Of a DNA stretch of 64,000 bases, positions 44,988 through 54,143 are shown in pieces (positions within the stretch are counted from its first letter, which is position 1; every line of letters starts with the position of its first letter). The notes under the pieces are model-generated. The model searched no databases, had not been told where the DNA came from, and worked only from the letters and a program-made list of their open reading frames with translations. Position numbers and translations under genes: made by a program. Origin of the DNA: Mesorhizobium amorphae CCNWGS0123 (lineage in GTDB: Bacteria; Pseudomonadota; Alphaproteobacteria; Rhizobiales; Rhizobiaceae); contig NZ_CP015318.1 of assembly GCF_001686985.1 (NCBI RefSeq), positions 1,548,001-1,612,000 on the forward strand. Reading direction: 5' to 3'.

Positions 44988-46120
44988 TGGCCCGCTCCCA
45001 TGATCTCGACCGTCTGTCCGGGGCTGAGCAGCTGGCCGCCGGCGGTGACGACGCTTTGCCCCTCCTGCAGTCCCTTGTTGATGACGACCACGCCGGAATC
45101 GAAGGCCAGCACCTCGACCGGCGCAGTTGCCACCGCCTTGGTCGAGGGATCGACGATCCAGACGACCGGCTTGCCTTCGCTCGAGGTCAGCGCCTGCCAG
45201 GGCAGAAAGATCGCCTTCGCCGGCTTGGCGCTGACCGAGCCGACGACGGCTGCACCGAGCGGCATGCCGGCAGGCGTATCGGGAATGGCGACCTTGACCC
45301 GGATCGAACCCGAAGCCGGATCGACCGCAGGCGAGATCTCGCGCACCTTGCCCATCGCCTTGACCTGCGGGTCCGACAACAGCGTGATCGTCACCGCCGG
45401 CGATGCCGGCGCCCTCGCAACCAGCGTCTCCTGCACGTTGAAGACCGCATCGCGATCGCCGTCCTCTGCAATGGTGAAGACGGTCTGCGCCGCCTGCACC
45501 ACTTGTCCGGCTTCGACCTGTCGCGCGGTGATCACGCCGGCCGCGCCCGCCTTGAGTTCGGTGAAGGACAGGTTCTCCTTGGCGTTGGCGAGCGCGCTCT
45601 TGGCGGCATCGAGGCTGCCCTGGGCCACCTTCGACGCCTGGTCGGCCGCGTCGTACTCGCGCCTTGTGGTGAAGCCCTGTGCGAGCAACGTCTTCTGCCG
45701 CTCGAAGGTGGCCGCGGCCTGGGTCAATTGCGCCTGCGCCGCATCAAGGTCGGCCCGCGCCGAGCGCAGGTCGGATTCCTGTTCCTGCGGATCGATGCGG
45801 GCAAGCACCGCGCCCTGATCGACATGCTGGCCGACATCGACGAGCCGTTCGGCGACGCGGCCGCCGACACGGAACGACAAATTGTTCAGCGTGCGCGCCG
45901 CGATCACGCCGGTAAGCGAGGTCCTCGGCGCATAGTCGGCCATCGCCACGGTCTCGGCGCGCACCATGACCGGCAGCTTCTTGTCGGCCGCCTCCTGCTT
46001 CTGGCAGCCGGTCAGAAGCAGCGGCAGCGCTGCAAAAACGAGCATGGCGCGAGTGGTCGGGAATGACAAAAGGCGAGGGGAAGGCGGCTGCGGGGCGGAC
46101 GATGTCGCGTTCCTGTTCAT
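44984..46120 (-). CDS. RND efflux periplasmic adaptor lipoprotein (first of two)
   Basis: The 378-residue membrane-fusion protein has an N-terminal extension, then a signal peptide ending in LPLLLTGC. It has the same domain order as its neighbour: lipoyl half (GGRVAERLVDVGQHVDQGAVLARID), alpha-hairpin rich in Ala/Gln/Asp, second lipoyl half (LKAGAAGVITARQVEAGQVV) and barrel. The ATG at 46120 has GAGGG upstream. It is the first gene of the efflux unit. No regulator or outer-membrane channel gene is adjacent. Confidence 0.9.
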   Translation of the reverse strand: MNRNATSSAPQPPSPRLLSFPTTRAMLVFAALPLLLTGCQKQEAADKKLPVMVRAETVAMADYAPRTSLTGVIAARTLNNLSFRVGGRVAERLVDVGQHVDQGAVLARIDPQEQESDLRSARADLDAAQAQLTQAAATFERQKTLLAQGFTTRREYDAADQASKVAQGSLDAAKSALANAKENLSFTELKAGAAGVITARQVEAGQVVQAAQTVFTIAEDGDRDAVFNVQETLVARAPASPAVTITLLSDPQVKAMGKVREISPAVDPASGSIRVKVAIPDTPAGMPLGAAVVGSVSAKPAKAIFLPWQALTSSEGKPVVWIVDPSTKAVATAPVEVLAFDSGVVVINKGLQEGQSVVTAGGQLLSPGQTVEIMGAGQ

Positions 46121-46378
46121 GGGTCCCTCACCAGCCAGGGGGCGCAATTGACGACGAGCTGTCACAGGCGACAGCGAGGATAGTCGATCCCCGAGAAAAG
46201 GGAACCTGTCTCGTACATGTATCGGCCGACTGGTTAAGAGCGGAGCTATCTACAGATCCGCCACCGGCAGGCTTAATCGCCCGGCAATGCTGCCGACTTG
46301 AGGAAAACGTGAAATAAGGTCAGAAGAGGTCTGGAACAGCCAGCAACGAGAACGGGCGCCGGCCCGATGAGGGATGAA

Positions 46379-47656
46379 ATGAAGAATTCAGCCATTTCCG
46401 AGCGCAAGAATCAGTCGATTTCACGTGGCGTCGGCATGACGACGCAGATCTACGCCGACCGCGCCGAGAATTCGGAGATCTGGGATGTCGAGGGTCGCCG
46501 CTATATCGACTTCTCGTCGGGCATCGCCGTCGTCAACACCGGCCACCGCCATCCCAAGGTGATCGAGGCCGTCAAGGCGCAGCTCGACCGTTTCACCCAC
46601 ACCTGCCACCAGGTGGTGCCGTATGAGAGCTATGTGCGGCTGGCCGAGCGGCTGAACGGGCTGCTGCCCGGCAAGTTCGACAAGAAGACGATTTTCGTCA
46701 CCACCGGCGCCGAGGCGGTGGAGAACGCCATCAAGATCGCCCGCAACGCCACCGGCCGTCCGGCAGTCATCGCCTTTTCCGGCGGCTTCCACGGCCGCAC
46801 CTTCATGGGCATGGCGCTGACCGGCAAGGTCGTGCCCTACAAGGTCGGCTTCGGCGCCATGCCGGCTGACGTCTTCCACGCGCCGTTCCCGGTGCCGCTG
46901 CATGGCGTTTCCGTCGCCGATTCGCTGGCGGCGCTCGACCGCCTGTTCAAGGCCGATGTCGACCCGGCCCGCGTCGCCGCGATCATCCTCGAGCCCGTGC
47001 AGGGCGAGGGCGGTTTCTACGAAGCGCCACGCGATTTCATGGCGGCCCTGCGCAAGATCTGCGACCAGCACGGCATGCTCTTGATCGCCGACGAGGTGCA
47101 GACCGGCTTTGCCCGCACCGGCAAGATGTTCGCCATGGATCATCACGAGGTCGCCGCCGACATCACCACCATGGCCAAAAGCCTGGCCGGCGGCTTCCCG
47201 CTGGCGGCGGTCACCGGACGCGCCGAACTCATGGATGCGCCGGGCCCCGGCGGCCTCGGCGGCACCTATGGCGGCAGCCCGATCGGCGTCGCCGCAGCCC
47301 ACGCCGTGCTTGACGTGATCGAGGAGGAAAAGCTCTGCGACCGCGCCAATGCGCTCGGCGCCCGGCTGAAGCAGCGGCTGCAGTCGTTCCGTGATGATGT
47401 GCCGGAGATCGTCGATATCAGAGGCCCAGGCTTCATGAACGCGGTCGAGTTCAACGATGTGAAGAAGGGTCTGCCGTCGGCCGAGATCGCCAATGCCGTC
47501 AGGCTGAAGGCGCTGGACAAGGGCCTGATCCTGCTCACCTGCGGCGTCTACGGCAATGTCATCCGCTTCCTGTCGCCGATCACCATCCAGGACAGCGTCA
47601 TGAACGAAGCGCTCGATATTCTGGAAAGCTCGATCCGCGAAGCGCGCGCCGCCTAA
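46379..47656 (+). CDS. gabT: 4-aminobutyrate aminotransferase
   Basis: The 425-residue class III PLP-dependent aminotransferase has GVGMTTQIYADRAENSEIWD at the start, FVTTGAEAVENAIKIAR, and HGRTFMGMALTGK. The cofactor-binding region is IADEVQTGFARTG, and the Schiff-base Lys is in TTMAKSLAGGFPLA. It converts GABA to succinate semialdehyde. The start at 46379 is preferred to the ATG at 46367 because GAGGGATG sits at ribosome-site distance. A succinate-semialdehyde dehydrogenase is not adjacent. It converges on the flavoprotein gene with a four-base overlap. Confidence 0.9.
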   Translation: MKNSAISERKNQSISRGVGMTTQIYADRAENSEIWDVEGRRYIDFSSGIAVVNTGHRHPKVIEAVKAQLDRFTHTCHQVVPYESYVRLAERLNGLLPGKFDKKTIFVTTGAEAVENAIKIARNATGRPAVIAFSGGFHGRTFMGMALTGKVVPYKVGFGAMPADVFHAPFPVPLHGVSVADSLAALDRLFKADVDPARVAAIILEPVQGEGGFYEAPRDFMAALRKICDQHGMLLIADEVQTGFARTGKMFAMDHHEVAADITTMAKSLAGGFPLAAVTGRAELMDAPGPGGLGGTYGGSPIGVAAAHAVLDVIEEEKLCDRANALGARLKQRLQSFRDDVPEIVDIRGPGFMNAVEFNDVKKGLPSAEIANAVRLKALDKGLILLTCGVYGNVIRFLSPITIQDSVMNEALDILESSIREARAA

Positions 47657-48906
47657 CCAGCCGCTCGTGCAGGCTCATCCTGTTGGAAGGCGGCTAGCGC
47701 CGCCTTCAGTCCCTCGGGTCCGGCCGCAACCGTTTGCGGCGTCGGCGAGAAGCCGGCGCCGAGCATCTTGCGGCCGAGCATGTGGTCGCCGGGGCGGTTG
47801 ACCGATTCGATGCCTAGCAGCCGATTGGCCGCATAATGGTAGATCGAGAATTTGTTCTCGTTGATGTCGCCCAGCACGACATGGCTGTCGCCGCCTGACG
47901 TCAGCCCGACCATCTGCAGCTTCATGTCGCCAATGTCCGACCAGAACCAGGGTACGGCGGAATAGGCGTCCGTATGGCCAAGCACGGTGCGCGCGGCAAG
48001 CCGCGCTTGGTCGGTGGCGTTCTGCACCGATTCCAGCCGCACGTCGGCGCCGGTGAACCAGTGCCGGTAGGACGCAGCGTCGCCTATCGCGAGAATCTCG
48101 GGCAACGAGCTGCGCATCTGCTGGTCGACGCGGATGCCGTTGGCGGTCGCGATGCCGGCCGCCTCGGCCAGTTCGACATTCGGCACCACGCCGATGCCGA
48201 TGACGACCATCTGCGCAGGCAGCCGTTCGCCGTCGGAGGTCACGGCGCCCGACACATGGCCGTCTTCACCTTCGAGCCGATCTATGGTGGTTCCGGTGAG
48301 GATGCGCACGCCGGTCGCTTCCATCCGCTGCCGGACATGGCTGGCGATGACCGGCGCCACCGCCCGGCCAAGCAGCCGATCGACGGCTTCGACCACCGTT
48401 ATTTTGCGGCCGGCCGCTCTCAGCGTCGCCGCGATCTCGAGGCCGATGAAGCCGCCGCCGAGGATGACGACATCCTCGCTTTGCGAACTCAACTCGCGGA
48501 TCAGGCGGGCATCGGCGAGCGAACGCAGCGACAACACGCCGGCAAGTTCCGAACCCGGCAACTTGAGAATGCGCGGCCGCGAGCCGGTCGCCAGGATCAG
48601 CCGGTCGAAGCCGAGCGCGCCGCCGCCTGATATCTCCAGCCTGCGGGCGCCGGCATCGATAGCGTCGATCCGGATGCCCGGCCTGTAGTCGACGGCGCTG
48701 CCGGTGTAGAAAGCCTCGCCACGCAATGGCTGCGGCTTTGCATCCTGGTCCTTGATGAAGGTCTTCGACAGCGGCGGCTTGTGGTAGGGCAGCTCGCTTT
48801 CGTCGCCGATCAGGATAACCGGTCCGTCATAGCCCTCTTCGCGCAGGCTTGCGGCCGCTTGCACGCCCGCATGCCCCGCACCGACAATGACGATACCATT
48901 CTTCAT
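47653..48906 (-). CDS. FAD-dependent NAD(P)H:ferredoxin-reductase-like oxidoreductase
   Basis: The 417-residue flavoprotein has the FAD motif IVIVGAGHAGVQAAASLREE at the N-terminus, LPYHKPPLSK and ILATGSRPR. The NAD-binding motif VILGGGFIGLEIAA is near 148-161, and EILAIGDAASY is the second FAD contact. The family includes rubredoxin and ferredoxin reductases of Rieske oxygenase systems. No partner ferredoxin or oxygenase is adjacent, so the electron acceptor is unknown. Confidence 0.88.
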   Translation of the reverse strand: MKNGIVIVGAGHAGVQAAASLREEGYDGPVILIGDESELPYHKPPLSKTFIKDQDAKPQPLRGEAFYTGSAVDYRPGIRIDAIDAGARRLEISGGGALGFDRLILATGSRPRILKLPGSELAGVLSLRSLADARLIRELSSQSEDVVILGGGFIGLEIAATLRAAGRKITVVEAVDRLLGRAVAPVIASHVRQRMEATGVRILTGTTIDRLEGEDGHVSGAVTSDGERLPAQMVVIGIGVVPNVELAEAAGIATANGIRVDQQMRSSLPEILAIGDAASYRHWFTGADVRLESVQNATDQARLAARTVLGHTDAYSAVPWFWSDIGDMKLQMVGLTSGGDSHVVLGDINENKFSIYHYAANRLLGIESVNRPGDHMLGRKMLGAGFSPTPQTVAAGPEGLKAALAAFQQDEPARAAG

Positions 48907-49050
48907 CGCAATCCTGCTTTTTTCACATCAAATCTAGACTGTTGCGCCAAGTGGCGATTGTCCGCCGGCGCCGCAAGAGCCCCGATCCGGGTCGCACCGG
49001 GAATGGTCGCCTGTCAATCGCCGTGTTTCTGGCGGCATAAGCGCTTAAAG

Positions 49051-49082
49051 TTGACAGTCGTAGTTTAGAATAATTCTAAACT
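49051..49082 (+). promoter_or_regulatory. Promoter with Irr box (iron control element)
   Basis: TTGACA at 49051-49056 is a good -35 element; a weaker -10 (ttctaa, 49074-49079) follows at 17 bases. A 21-bp palindrome, broken only at its centre base, spans 49062-49082 and contains TTTAGAA-N3-TTCTAAA, the rhizobial Irr binding motif. The box covers the -10 region, so Irr bound under low iron should block transcription. This fits the iron storage genes downstream. The site lies about 250 bases before the imelysin ATG, leaving a long leader. The rest of 48907-49331 holds no supported gene. Confidence 0.85.
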
Positions 49083-49331
49083 GTTGTTTCAATTGAATTT
49101 TCTGATGCGTGCCAGTTGACTTCCGCCCCCTTCGCCGCTTTATGGAGGCTCGCGCGTCAGCGCATCCCTTTGATGTCTGGGCCTTGAACCCTTTCGATTG
49201 GAGGCATTTAGGTGTCTTTCTTCCGCGAACCGCGCAATGGCGCGGCGTCACTTGCGTCCTACGGCATGCCTGTGCCCTGGCACCGGTCGGCACGCACGCC
49301 TATTACCGAATTCCCAAAGAACTGGAGAACG

Positions 49332-50624
49332 ATGATGACAGCACGATATGGCGGCAGGCTGGCTGCGATCGGCGCTACGGCTCTGCTGACGGCGGCGGTG
49401 TTCGTGCTGCCGGCCAAGGCGGAAACCGACGCCAAGGCGGTCATCCAGACCTATGCCGACATCGCGCTCGCCAAATATGAGGATTCGCTGACCACCGCGC
49501 AGGCGCTCGACAAGGCCGTCGACGCGCTGCTCGCCAAGCCCTCGGTGGACACGCTGAACGCCGCCCGCGAGGCCTGGAAGGCATCGCGCGTTCCCTACCA
49601 GCAGACCGAGGTCTACCGCTTCGGCAACAAGCTCGTCGACGACTGGGAAGGCAAGGTGAACTCCTGGCCGCTGGACGAAGGCCTGATCGACTATGTCGCC
49701 AAGAGCTACGGCACCGAGTCCGACACCAACGCGCTCTACACCGCCAATGTGATCGCCAACAAGAAGATCGAAATCAACGGCAAGAAGGTCGATGCTTCGA
49801 AGCTGTCGCCGGAATTCCTCTCCGGCACGCTGCAGGAGGCCGGCGGGGTCGAGGCCAATGTCGCGACCGGCTACCACGCCATCGAATTCCTGCTCTGGGG
49901 CCAGGACCTGCACGGCACCGGTCCCGGCGCCGGTGAGCGGCCCTACACCGACTATGACCTCGCCAACTGCACCGGCGGCAATTGCGACCGCCGCGCCGAA
50001 TACCTGAAGTCGGCGAGCGACCTTCTGGTTTCCGACCTGCAGGACATGGTCAACGACTGGAAGGAAGACGGCGCCGCCCGCAAGAACCTTGTTGACGGCG
50101 AGCCGAATACAGCCATCACCGCGATCTTCACCGGTATGGGCTCGCTGTCCTATGGCGAACTGGCCGGCGAGCGCATGAAGCTCGGCCTGCTGCTGCACGA
50201 TCCGGAAGAGGAGCACGACTGCTTCTCCGACAACACCTACAACTCCCATCTCTACGACGCCATCGGCATCCGCGCCGCCTATCTCGCCAGCTACACCCGC
50301 CTCGACGGCACCGTCGTTCAGGGGCCTTCGGTGCACGACATGGTCAAGGCGGCCGATCCGGCGATTGACAAGGAGCTGTCGGACAAGCTGGATGTCTCCG
50401 TCGCCAAGATGGAGGCCATCAAGGCGCGCGCACTGGCCGGCGAGGCCTATGACCAGCAGATCGCCGAGGGCAACACCGAAGGCAATGCCACGGTGCAGGC
50501 GGCGATCGACGCGCTGATCGACCAGACCAAGTCGATCGAACGCGCCGTCGGCTCGCTGAAGCTCAACACCATCGCCTTCGAGGGTTCCGACAGCCTCGAT
50601 GCGCCGGACAAGGTGTTCAAGTAG
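49332..50624 (+). CDS. Imelysin-family iron-regulated protein
   Basis: The 430-residue periplasmic protein has a Sec signal peptide (LAAIGATALLTAAVFVLPAKA). The imelysin domain has the GxHxxE motif in TGYHAIEFLLWG, DDWEGKVNSWPLDEGLIDY and paired cysteines in LANCTGGNCDRR. Family members (IrpA-like) take part in bacterial iron uptake. The start at the double ATG (49332/49335, after CTGGAGA) fits the signal peptide. A GTG at 49212 with a good ribosome site is in frame but would add 40 residues before the signal. It is the first gene of the Irr-controlled unit. Confidence 0.88.
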   Translation: MMTARYGGRLAAIGATALLTAAVFVLPAKAETDAKAVIQTYADIALAKYEDSLTTAQALDKAVDALLAKPSVDTLNAAREAWKASRVPYQQTEVYRFGNKLVDDWEGKVNSWPLDEGLIDYVAKSYGTESDTNALYTANVIANKKIEINGKKVDASKLSPEFLSGTLQEAGGVEANVATGYHAIEFLLWGQDLHGTGPGAGERPYTDYDLANCTGGNCDRRAEYLKSASDLLVSDLQDMVNDWKEDGAARKNLVDGEPNTAITAIFTGMGSLSYGELAGERMKLGLLLHDPEEEHDCFSDNTYNSHLYDAIGIRAAYLASYTRLDGTVVQGPSVHDMVKAADPAIDKELSDKLDVSVAKMEAIKARALAGEAYDQQIAEGNTEGNATVQAAIDALIDQTKSIERAVGSLKLNTIAFEGSDSLDAPDKVFK

Positions 50625-50678
50625 GATCAAGAAAGTACCAGCCAAACGGCGCGGAAGCGACGTCAGCCAGAGCAAACT

Positions 50679-50990
50679 ATGCTGATCTGCCATTGCAACA
50701 TTATCACCGAGAGGGAGATCGAGCAGTCGATCGTCGAGCTGCTGGACCAGGATCCCTGGCAGCTTATCGTGCCGGCTAAGGTCTATCATGCCATGCACAA
50801 GCGCGGTCGTTGTTGCGGCTGCTTCCCAAATGTGGTGGAAACGATCATTCGGGTAACCGAGAACTACCACGCCCGCTCGGAGGCGAGCGGCGTGGACATC
50901 GTTTCACATCTGGATCGCGTCAGAGGCCTGCGCGTCCAATACGGGAGCAGAACCCATGAAAGGCGAAAAGCAGATCATCGAGCGGCTTAA
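50679..50990 (+). CDS. bfd: Bacterioferritin-associated ferredoxin
   Basis: The 103-residue protein has the Bfd iron-sulfur pattern: CHC at residues 4-6 and CCGC near 46-49 (CxC...CxxC), which binds one [2Fe-2S] cluster. It reduces iron in bacterioferritin for release. It has about 35 more C-terminal residues than the short Bfd proteins, and these overlap the start of bfr by 35 bases. It follows the first imelysin gene by 54 bases. Confidence 0.9.
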   Translation: MLICHCNIITEREIEQSIVELLDQDPWQLIVPAKVYHAMHKRGRCCGCFPNVVETIIRVTENYHARSEASGVDIVSHLDRVRGLRVQYGSRTHERRKADHRAA

Positions 50991-51441
50991 CGAGGCTCTG
51001 TTTCTGGAGCTTGGAGCCGTCAATCAATATTGGGTGCATTTCCGGCTGCTCGAAGACTGGGGATACGCCAAGCTGGCAAAGAAGGAACGCGCCGAATCGA
51101 TCGAGGAGATGCACCATGCCGACAAGCTCGTGGCCCGCATCATCTTCCTCGAAGGGCATCCGAATCTGCAGTCCGTGGCGCCGCTGCGCATCGGCCAGAA
51201 CGTCAAGGAAGTGCTCGAGTCCGATCTGGCAGGCGAATATGACGCGCGAACCGCCTACAAGCGCTCGCGCGAGATTTGCGAAGAAGCAGGCGACTACGTG
51301 TCGATGAAACTGTTCGAGGAATTGCTGTCCGACGAGGAAGGTCACATCGACTTCCTCGAGACGCAGCTCGACCTGCTTGCCTCGATCGGCGAGGAAAAAT
51401 ACGGCCAGCTCAACGCCGCATCGGCCGACGAGGCGGACTAA
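50956..51441 (+). CDS. bfr: Bacterioferritin
   Basis: The 161-residue iron-storage subunit has ferroxidase ligands Glu18 ([10 protein letters not shown]), Glu51 and His54 ([10 protein letters not shown]), a Glu near 94 (AGEYDA), and Glu/His near 127-130 ([10 protein letters not shown]). Met52 for haem binding between subunits is present. A 24-mer would oxidise and store iron. GGGAGCAG precedes the ATG, which lies inside the bfd reading frame. Repression by Irr in low iron fits storage. Confidence 0.95.
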   Translation: MKGEKQIIERLNEALFLELGAVNQYWVHFRLLEDWGYAKLAKKERAESIEEMHHADKLVARIIFLEGHPNLQSVAPLRIGQNVKEVLESDLAGEYDARTAYKRSREICEEAGDYVSMKLFEELLSDEEGHIDFLETQLDLLASIGEEKYGQLNAASADEAD

Positions 51442-51453
51442 GGACATGCGGGA

Positions 51454-53061
51454 ATGCGGCGCCCCGTAGAAGTCTTGCGCCGCTTGCGGCGGGCCGGAGA
51501 TCATGGCCCGTCGCTCCAGAAGACCCCGCGGTATCAGCTGTTTCGCGGGGCTTCGCTTGCAGTCGGGCTGACACTTTCGGCTTCGGCCCTGGCCGGCGCG
51601 TTGGAACCGGCAGGCCTGGCGACGAGCCGCACCGATCTGACGCCGAAGGATCAGGCTCGCGTCCTTGCCGTGACACGACCGACAACGGATTTCTCCAAGC
51701 CCGAGCAATTCGAGTTGATGCAGGGCGGCGCCGGTACGTCGCGCAGGGACGCCAACCGCGACGCCTTCTCGCAATTCTCCGCCAACATCACCTTCGAGGA
51801 AGAAGGCAACTTCAAGCTCGGCAATGCTCTTTTCCGCAAGAACTGGGTCTCGTCGCCGTCCTCGACCCAGGCTTCGGACGGCCTTGGCCCCCTGTTCAAC
51901 GAGCGCGCCTGCCAGAATTGCCATTTGAAGGACGGCCGCGGCCGTCCGCCGGAAGGCGACGTCGGCTCCACCTCGATGTTCCTGCGGCTGGCGCGCGATG
52001 CCAGCAGCGCGGAAGAAAGGGCTGAGATCGCCGACCACAAGGTGCTCAATTTTCCCGACCCGGTCTACGGTTCGCAACTGCAGGACCTCGCCGTTCCCGG
52101 TCTGCGCGGCGAAGGCAGGATGCATGTCGACTACCGGGAACAGGAGGTGACGCTCGGCGACGGCAGCGTTGTTTCGCTGCGCAAGCCCAGCTATTCGGTC
52201 GATGGCCTGGCTTACGGGCCGCTCGACCCGTACACCACGCTGTCGCCGCGTTTGACGCCGCCGATGATCGGCCTTGGCCTGATCGAGCAGATCGCGCCGG
52301 CCGATATCCTCGCCCATGCCGATCCGGAGGACCGGAACAATGACTGGATTTCCGGCAAGCCGAACATCGTGCGCGACGGCCTGAGCGGCGCGCTGACGCT
52401 GGGCCGCTTCGGCTGGAAGGCGCAGACGCCGTCGATCCGCGAGCAGGCTGCCGACGCCTTCGCCGGCGATATCGGCATCTCGACGCCGGAGATGCCGAAA
52501 AGCGAGGGCGATTGCACCACGGCCGAGAAGGCATGCCTTGCCATGCCGAACGGCGTGCAGCAGCGCCTCGGCCCGGTCGAGGCGCCACCGCCGGTCATGG
52601 ACCTGGTCACCTTCTATTCGCAAAACCTTGCCGTCCCGGCGCGGCGCGACCTCGACACGCCGCAAGTGCTTGCCGGTAAGAAGCAGTTTTACGAAATGGG
52701 CTGCATTTCCTGTCACACGCCGAAATTCGTCACCCTTCGCGGCACGCCGAACAAGGCGCAAGCCTTCCAGTTGATCTGGCCCTATTCCGACTTTCTGCTG
52801 CACGACATGGGCCCTGACCTGGCCGACGGGCAGGCAGTCGGCGAGGCGACGGGCAGCGAATGGCGCACACCGCCGCTGTGGGGCATTGGCCTGACCCGGA
52901 CGGTCAACGGCAACACCTTCTATTTGCATGATGGGCGCGCGCGTAGCCTGGCCGAGGCGATCCTCTGGCATGGCGGTGAGGGCCGGAAGGCGCGCGACCG
53001 CTTTGCAGCCGCCGATGCGGCCGACCGCGATGCGCTGGTCAAGTTCCTGGAGTCACTCTGA
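51454..53061 (+). CDS. Di-haem oxidoreductase (thiol oxidoreductase, DUF1111 family)
   Basis: The 535-residue periplasmic protein has a signal sequence late in the N-terminus (ASLAVGLTLSASALAGA, about residues 33-49). Two c-type haem sites are visible, CQNCH near 152 and CISCH near 423. The motif LFNERACQNCHLKDGRGRPP is typical of these di-haem peroxidase-like proteins. They are often linked with imelysins in iron operons and may oxidise or reduce iron. Its stop overlaps the next start. Confidence 0.87.
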   Translation: MRRPVEVLRRLRRAGDHGPSLQKTPRYQLFRGASLAVGLTLSASALAGALEPAGLATSRTDLTPKDQARVLAVTRPTTDFSKPEQFELMQGGAGTSRRDANRDAFSQFSANITFEEEGNFKLGNALFRKNWVSSPSSTQASDGLGPLFNERACQNCHLKDGRGRPPEGDVGSTSMFLRLARDASSAEERAEIADHKVLNFPDPVYGSQLQDLAVPGLRGEGRMHVDYREQEVTLGDGSVVSLRKPSYSVDGLAYGPLDPYTTLSPRLTPPMIGLGLIEQIAPADILAHADPEDRNNDWISGKPNIVRDGLSGALTLGRFGWKAQTPSIREQAADAFAGDIGISTPEMPKSEGDCTTAEKACLAMPNGVQQRLGPVEAPPPVMDLVTFYSQNLAVPARRDLDTPQVLAGKKQFYEMGCISCHTPKFVTLRGTPNKAQAFQLIWPYSDFLLHDMGPDLADGQAVGEATGSEWRTPPLWGIGLTRTVNGNTFYLHDGRARSLAEAILWHGGEGRKARDRFAAADAADRDALVKFLESL

Positions 53062-54140
53062 TGCTGAAGCGTCTTTTGCTTGTTCTCGCTCTTCCGCTGG
53101 CCATGTTTGGTGCTTCCCCGGCGTTGGCGGAGGTGAAGGCTACCGACGTCATCCAGCGCGCGATCGATGGGTTCGTCCGTCCGGCCTATGCCAGTCTGCA
53201 TCGGCACACTGAAACCTTGACCAAATCGATGCGCAATCTGTGCGATGCGCCTTCGCAAACCGCTCTCGATGCGGCGCGTGCCGAGTATTCGTACACGGTC
53301 GAGGCCTGGTCGGAGGCCGAGATCATCGGCTTCGGGCCGATCAAGGAGAACAACCGGCTGGAACGCATGCTCTATTGGCCGGACCGCAAGAGCATCGGCC
53401 TGAAGCAGGTGCAGGCGGCATTGGCCGGCAAGGACCCGACGGCTACCGATCCGGTCCAACTGGCCGGCAAGAGCGTCGCCATGCAGGGGCTAGGCGCGCT
53501 TGAGTTCGTGCTCTATGGCGATGGCGCCGAAGCCCTCGCCGGCAAGGACGATCCCTACCGCTGCGCCTATGGCGCGGCCGTCGCCAGCAACATCGAAACC
53601 ATGGCCACCGACGTCGATGCGGCTTGGAACAAGCCCGATGGGTTTGCGGCACTCTGGGCCAATCCGGGACCGCAAAACCCGCTCTACCGCGACGGCACCG
53701 AAGCTGTGACCGAACTGGTGGGCGTGTTCATCAACGAACTCGAAATGGTCCGCGACGTGCGCCTGAAAGGCTTCCTGGGCGGCAAGCCGGAAGGCGACAA
53801 GCCCAAGCTGGCCATCTTTTGGCGCTCGCAAAGCACCGCCACGTCCCTGGCGGGAAATCTCTCGGGCATGGATACGCTGTTCCAGGCTTCGCAACTTGGC
53901 GATGCCCTGCCGGAAGATGCACGTTGGATGGCCGATTCGATCCATATCCAGCTCACCAACGGCGTCGCGACCGCCAAGTCCGTGAACGGCCCGATCGACA
54001 AGGCGCTCGCCGATCCGGCGCAGCGTGACAAACTCGACCATTTCGCGCTGATCACCTCCAGCCTGTCGACGCTGATCGGCACCAGGCTGACCGCCGAATT
54101 CGGCCTGACCGCCGGCTTTTCTTCGCTCGACGGAGACTGA
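53061..54140 (+). CDS. Second imelysin-family protein
   Basis: The 359-residue protein has a Sec signal peptide (LLLVLALPLAMFGASPALA). The imelysin fold has RPAYASLHRHTETLTKSMRNLC, EIIGFGPIKENNRLERMLYWPDRK and the GxxxxE-like LGALEFVLYGDG. It is shorter and diverged from the first imelysin (49332-50624). The ATG overlaps the upstream TGA as TGATG, and the stop lies three bases before the next gene. Confidence 0.87.
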   Translation: MLKRLLLVLALPLAMFGASPALAEVKATDVIQRAIDGFVRPAYASLHRHTETLTKSMRNLCDAPSQTALDAARAEYSYTVEAWSEAEIIGFGPIKENNRLERMLYWPDRKSIGLKQVQAALAGKDPTATDPVQLAGKSVAMQGLGALEFVLYGDGAEALAGKDDPYRCAYGAAVASNIETMATDVDAAWNKPDGFAALWANPGPQNPLYRDGTEAVTELVGVFINELEMVRDVRLKGFLGGKPEGDKPKLAIFWRSQSTATSLAGNLSGMDTLFQASQLGDALPEDARWMADSIHIQLTNGVATAKSVNGPIDKALADPAQRDKLDHFALITSSLSTLIGTRLTAEFGLTAGFSSLDGD

Positions 54141-54143
54141 TCC

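Noticed and set aside
50920..52971. 683-codon reverse frame across bfr and the di-haem oxidoreductase
   Set aside because: It spans several genes on the other strand with clear domain motifs; composition is that of an antisense frame.
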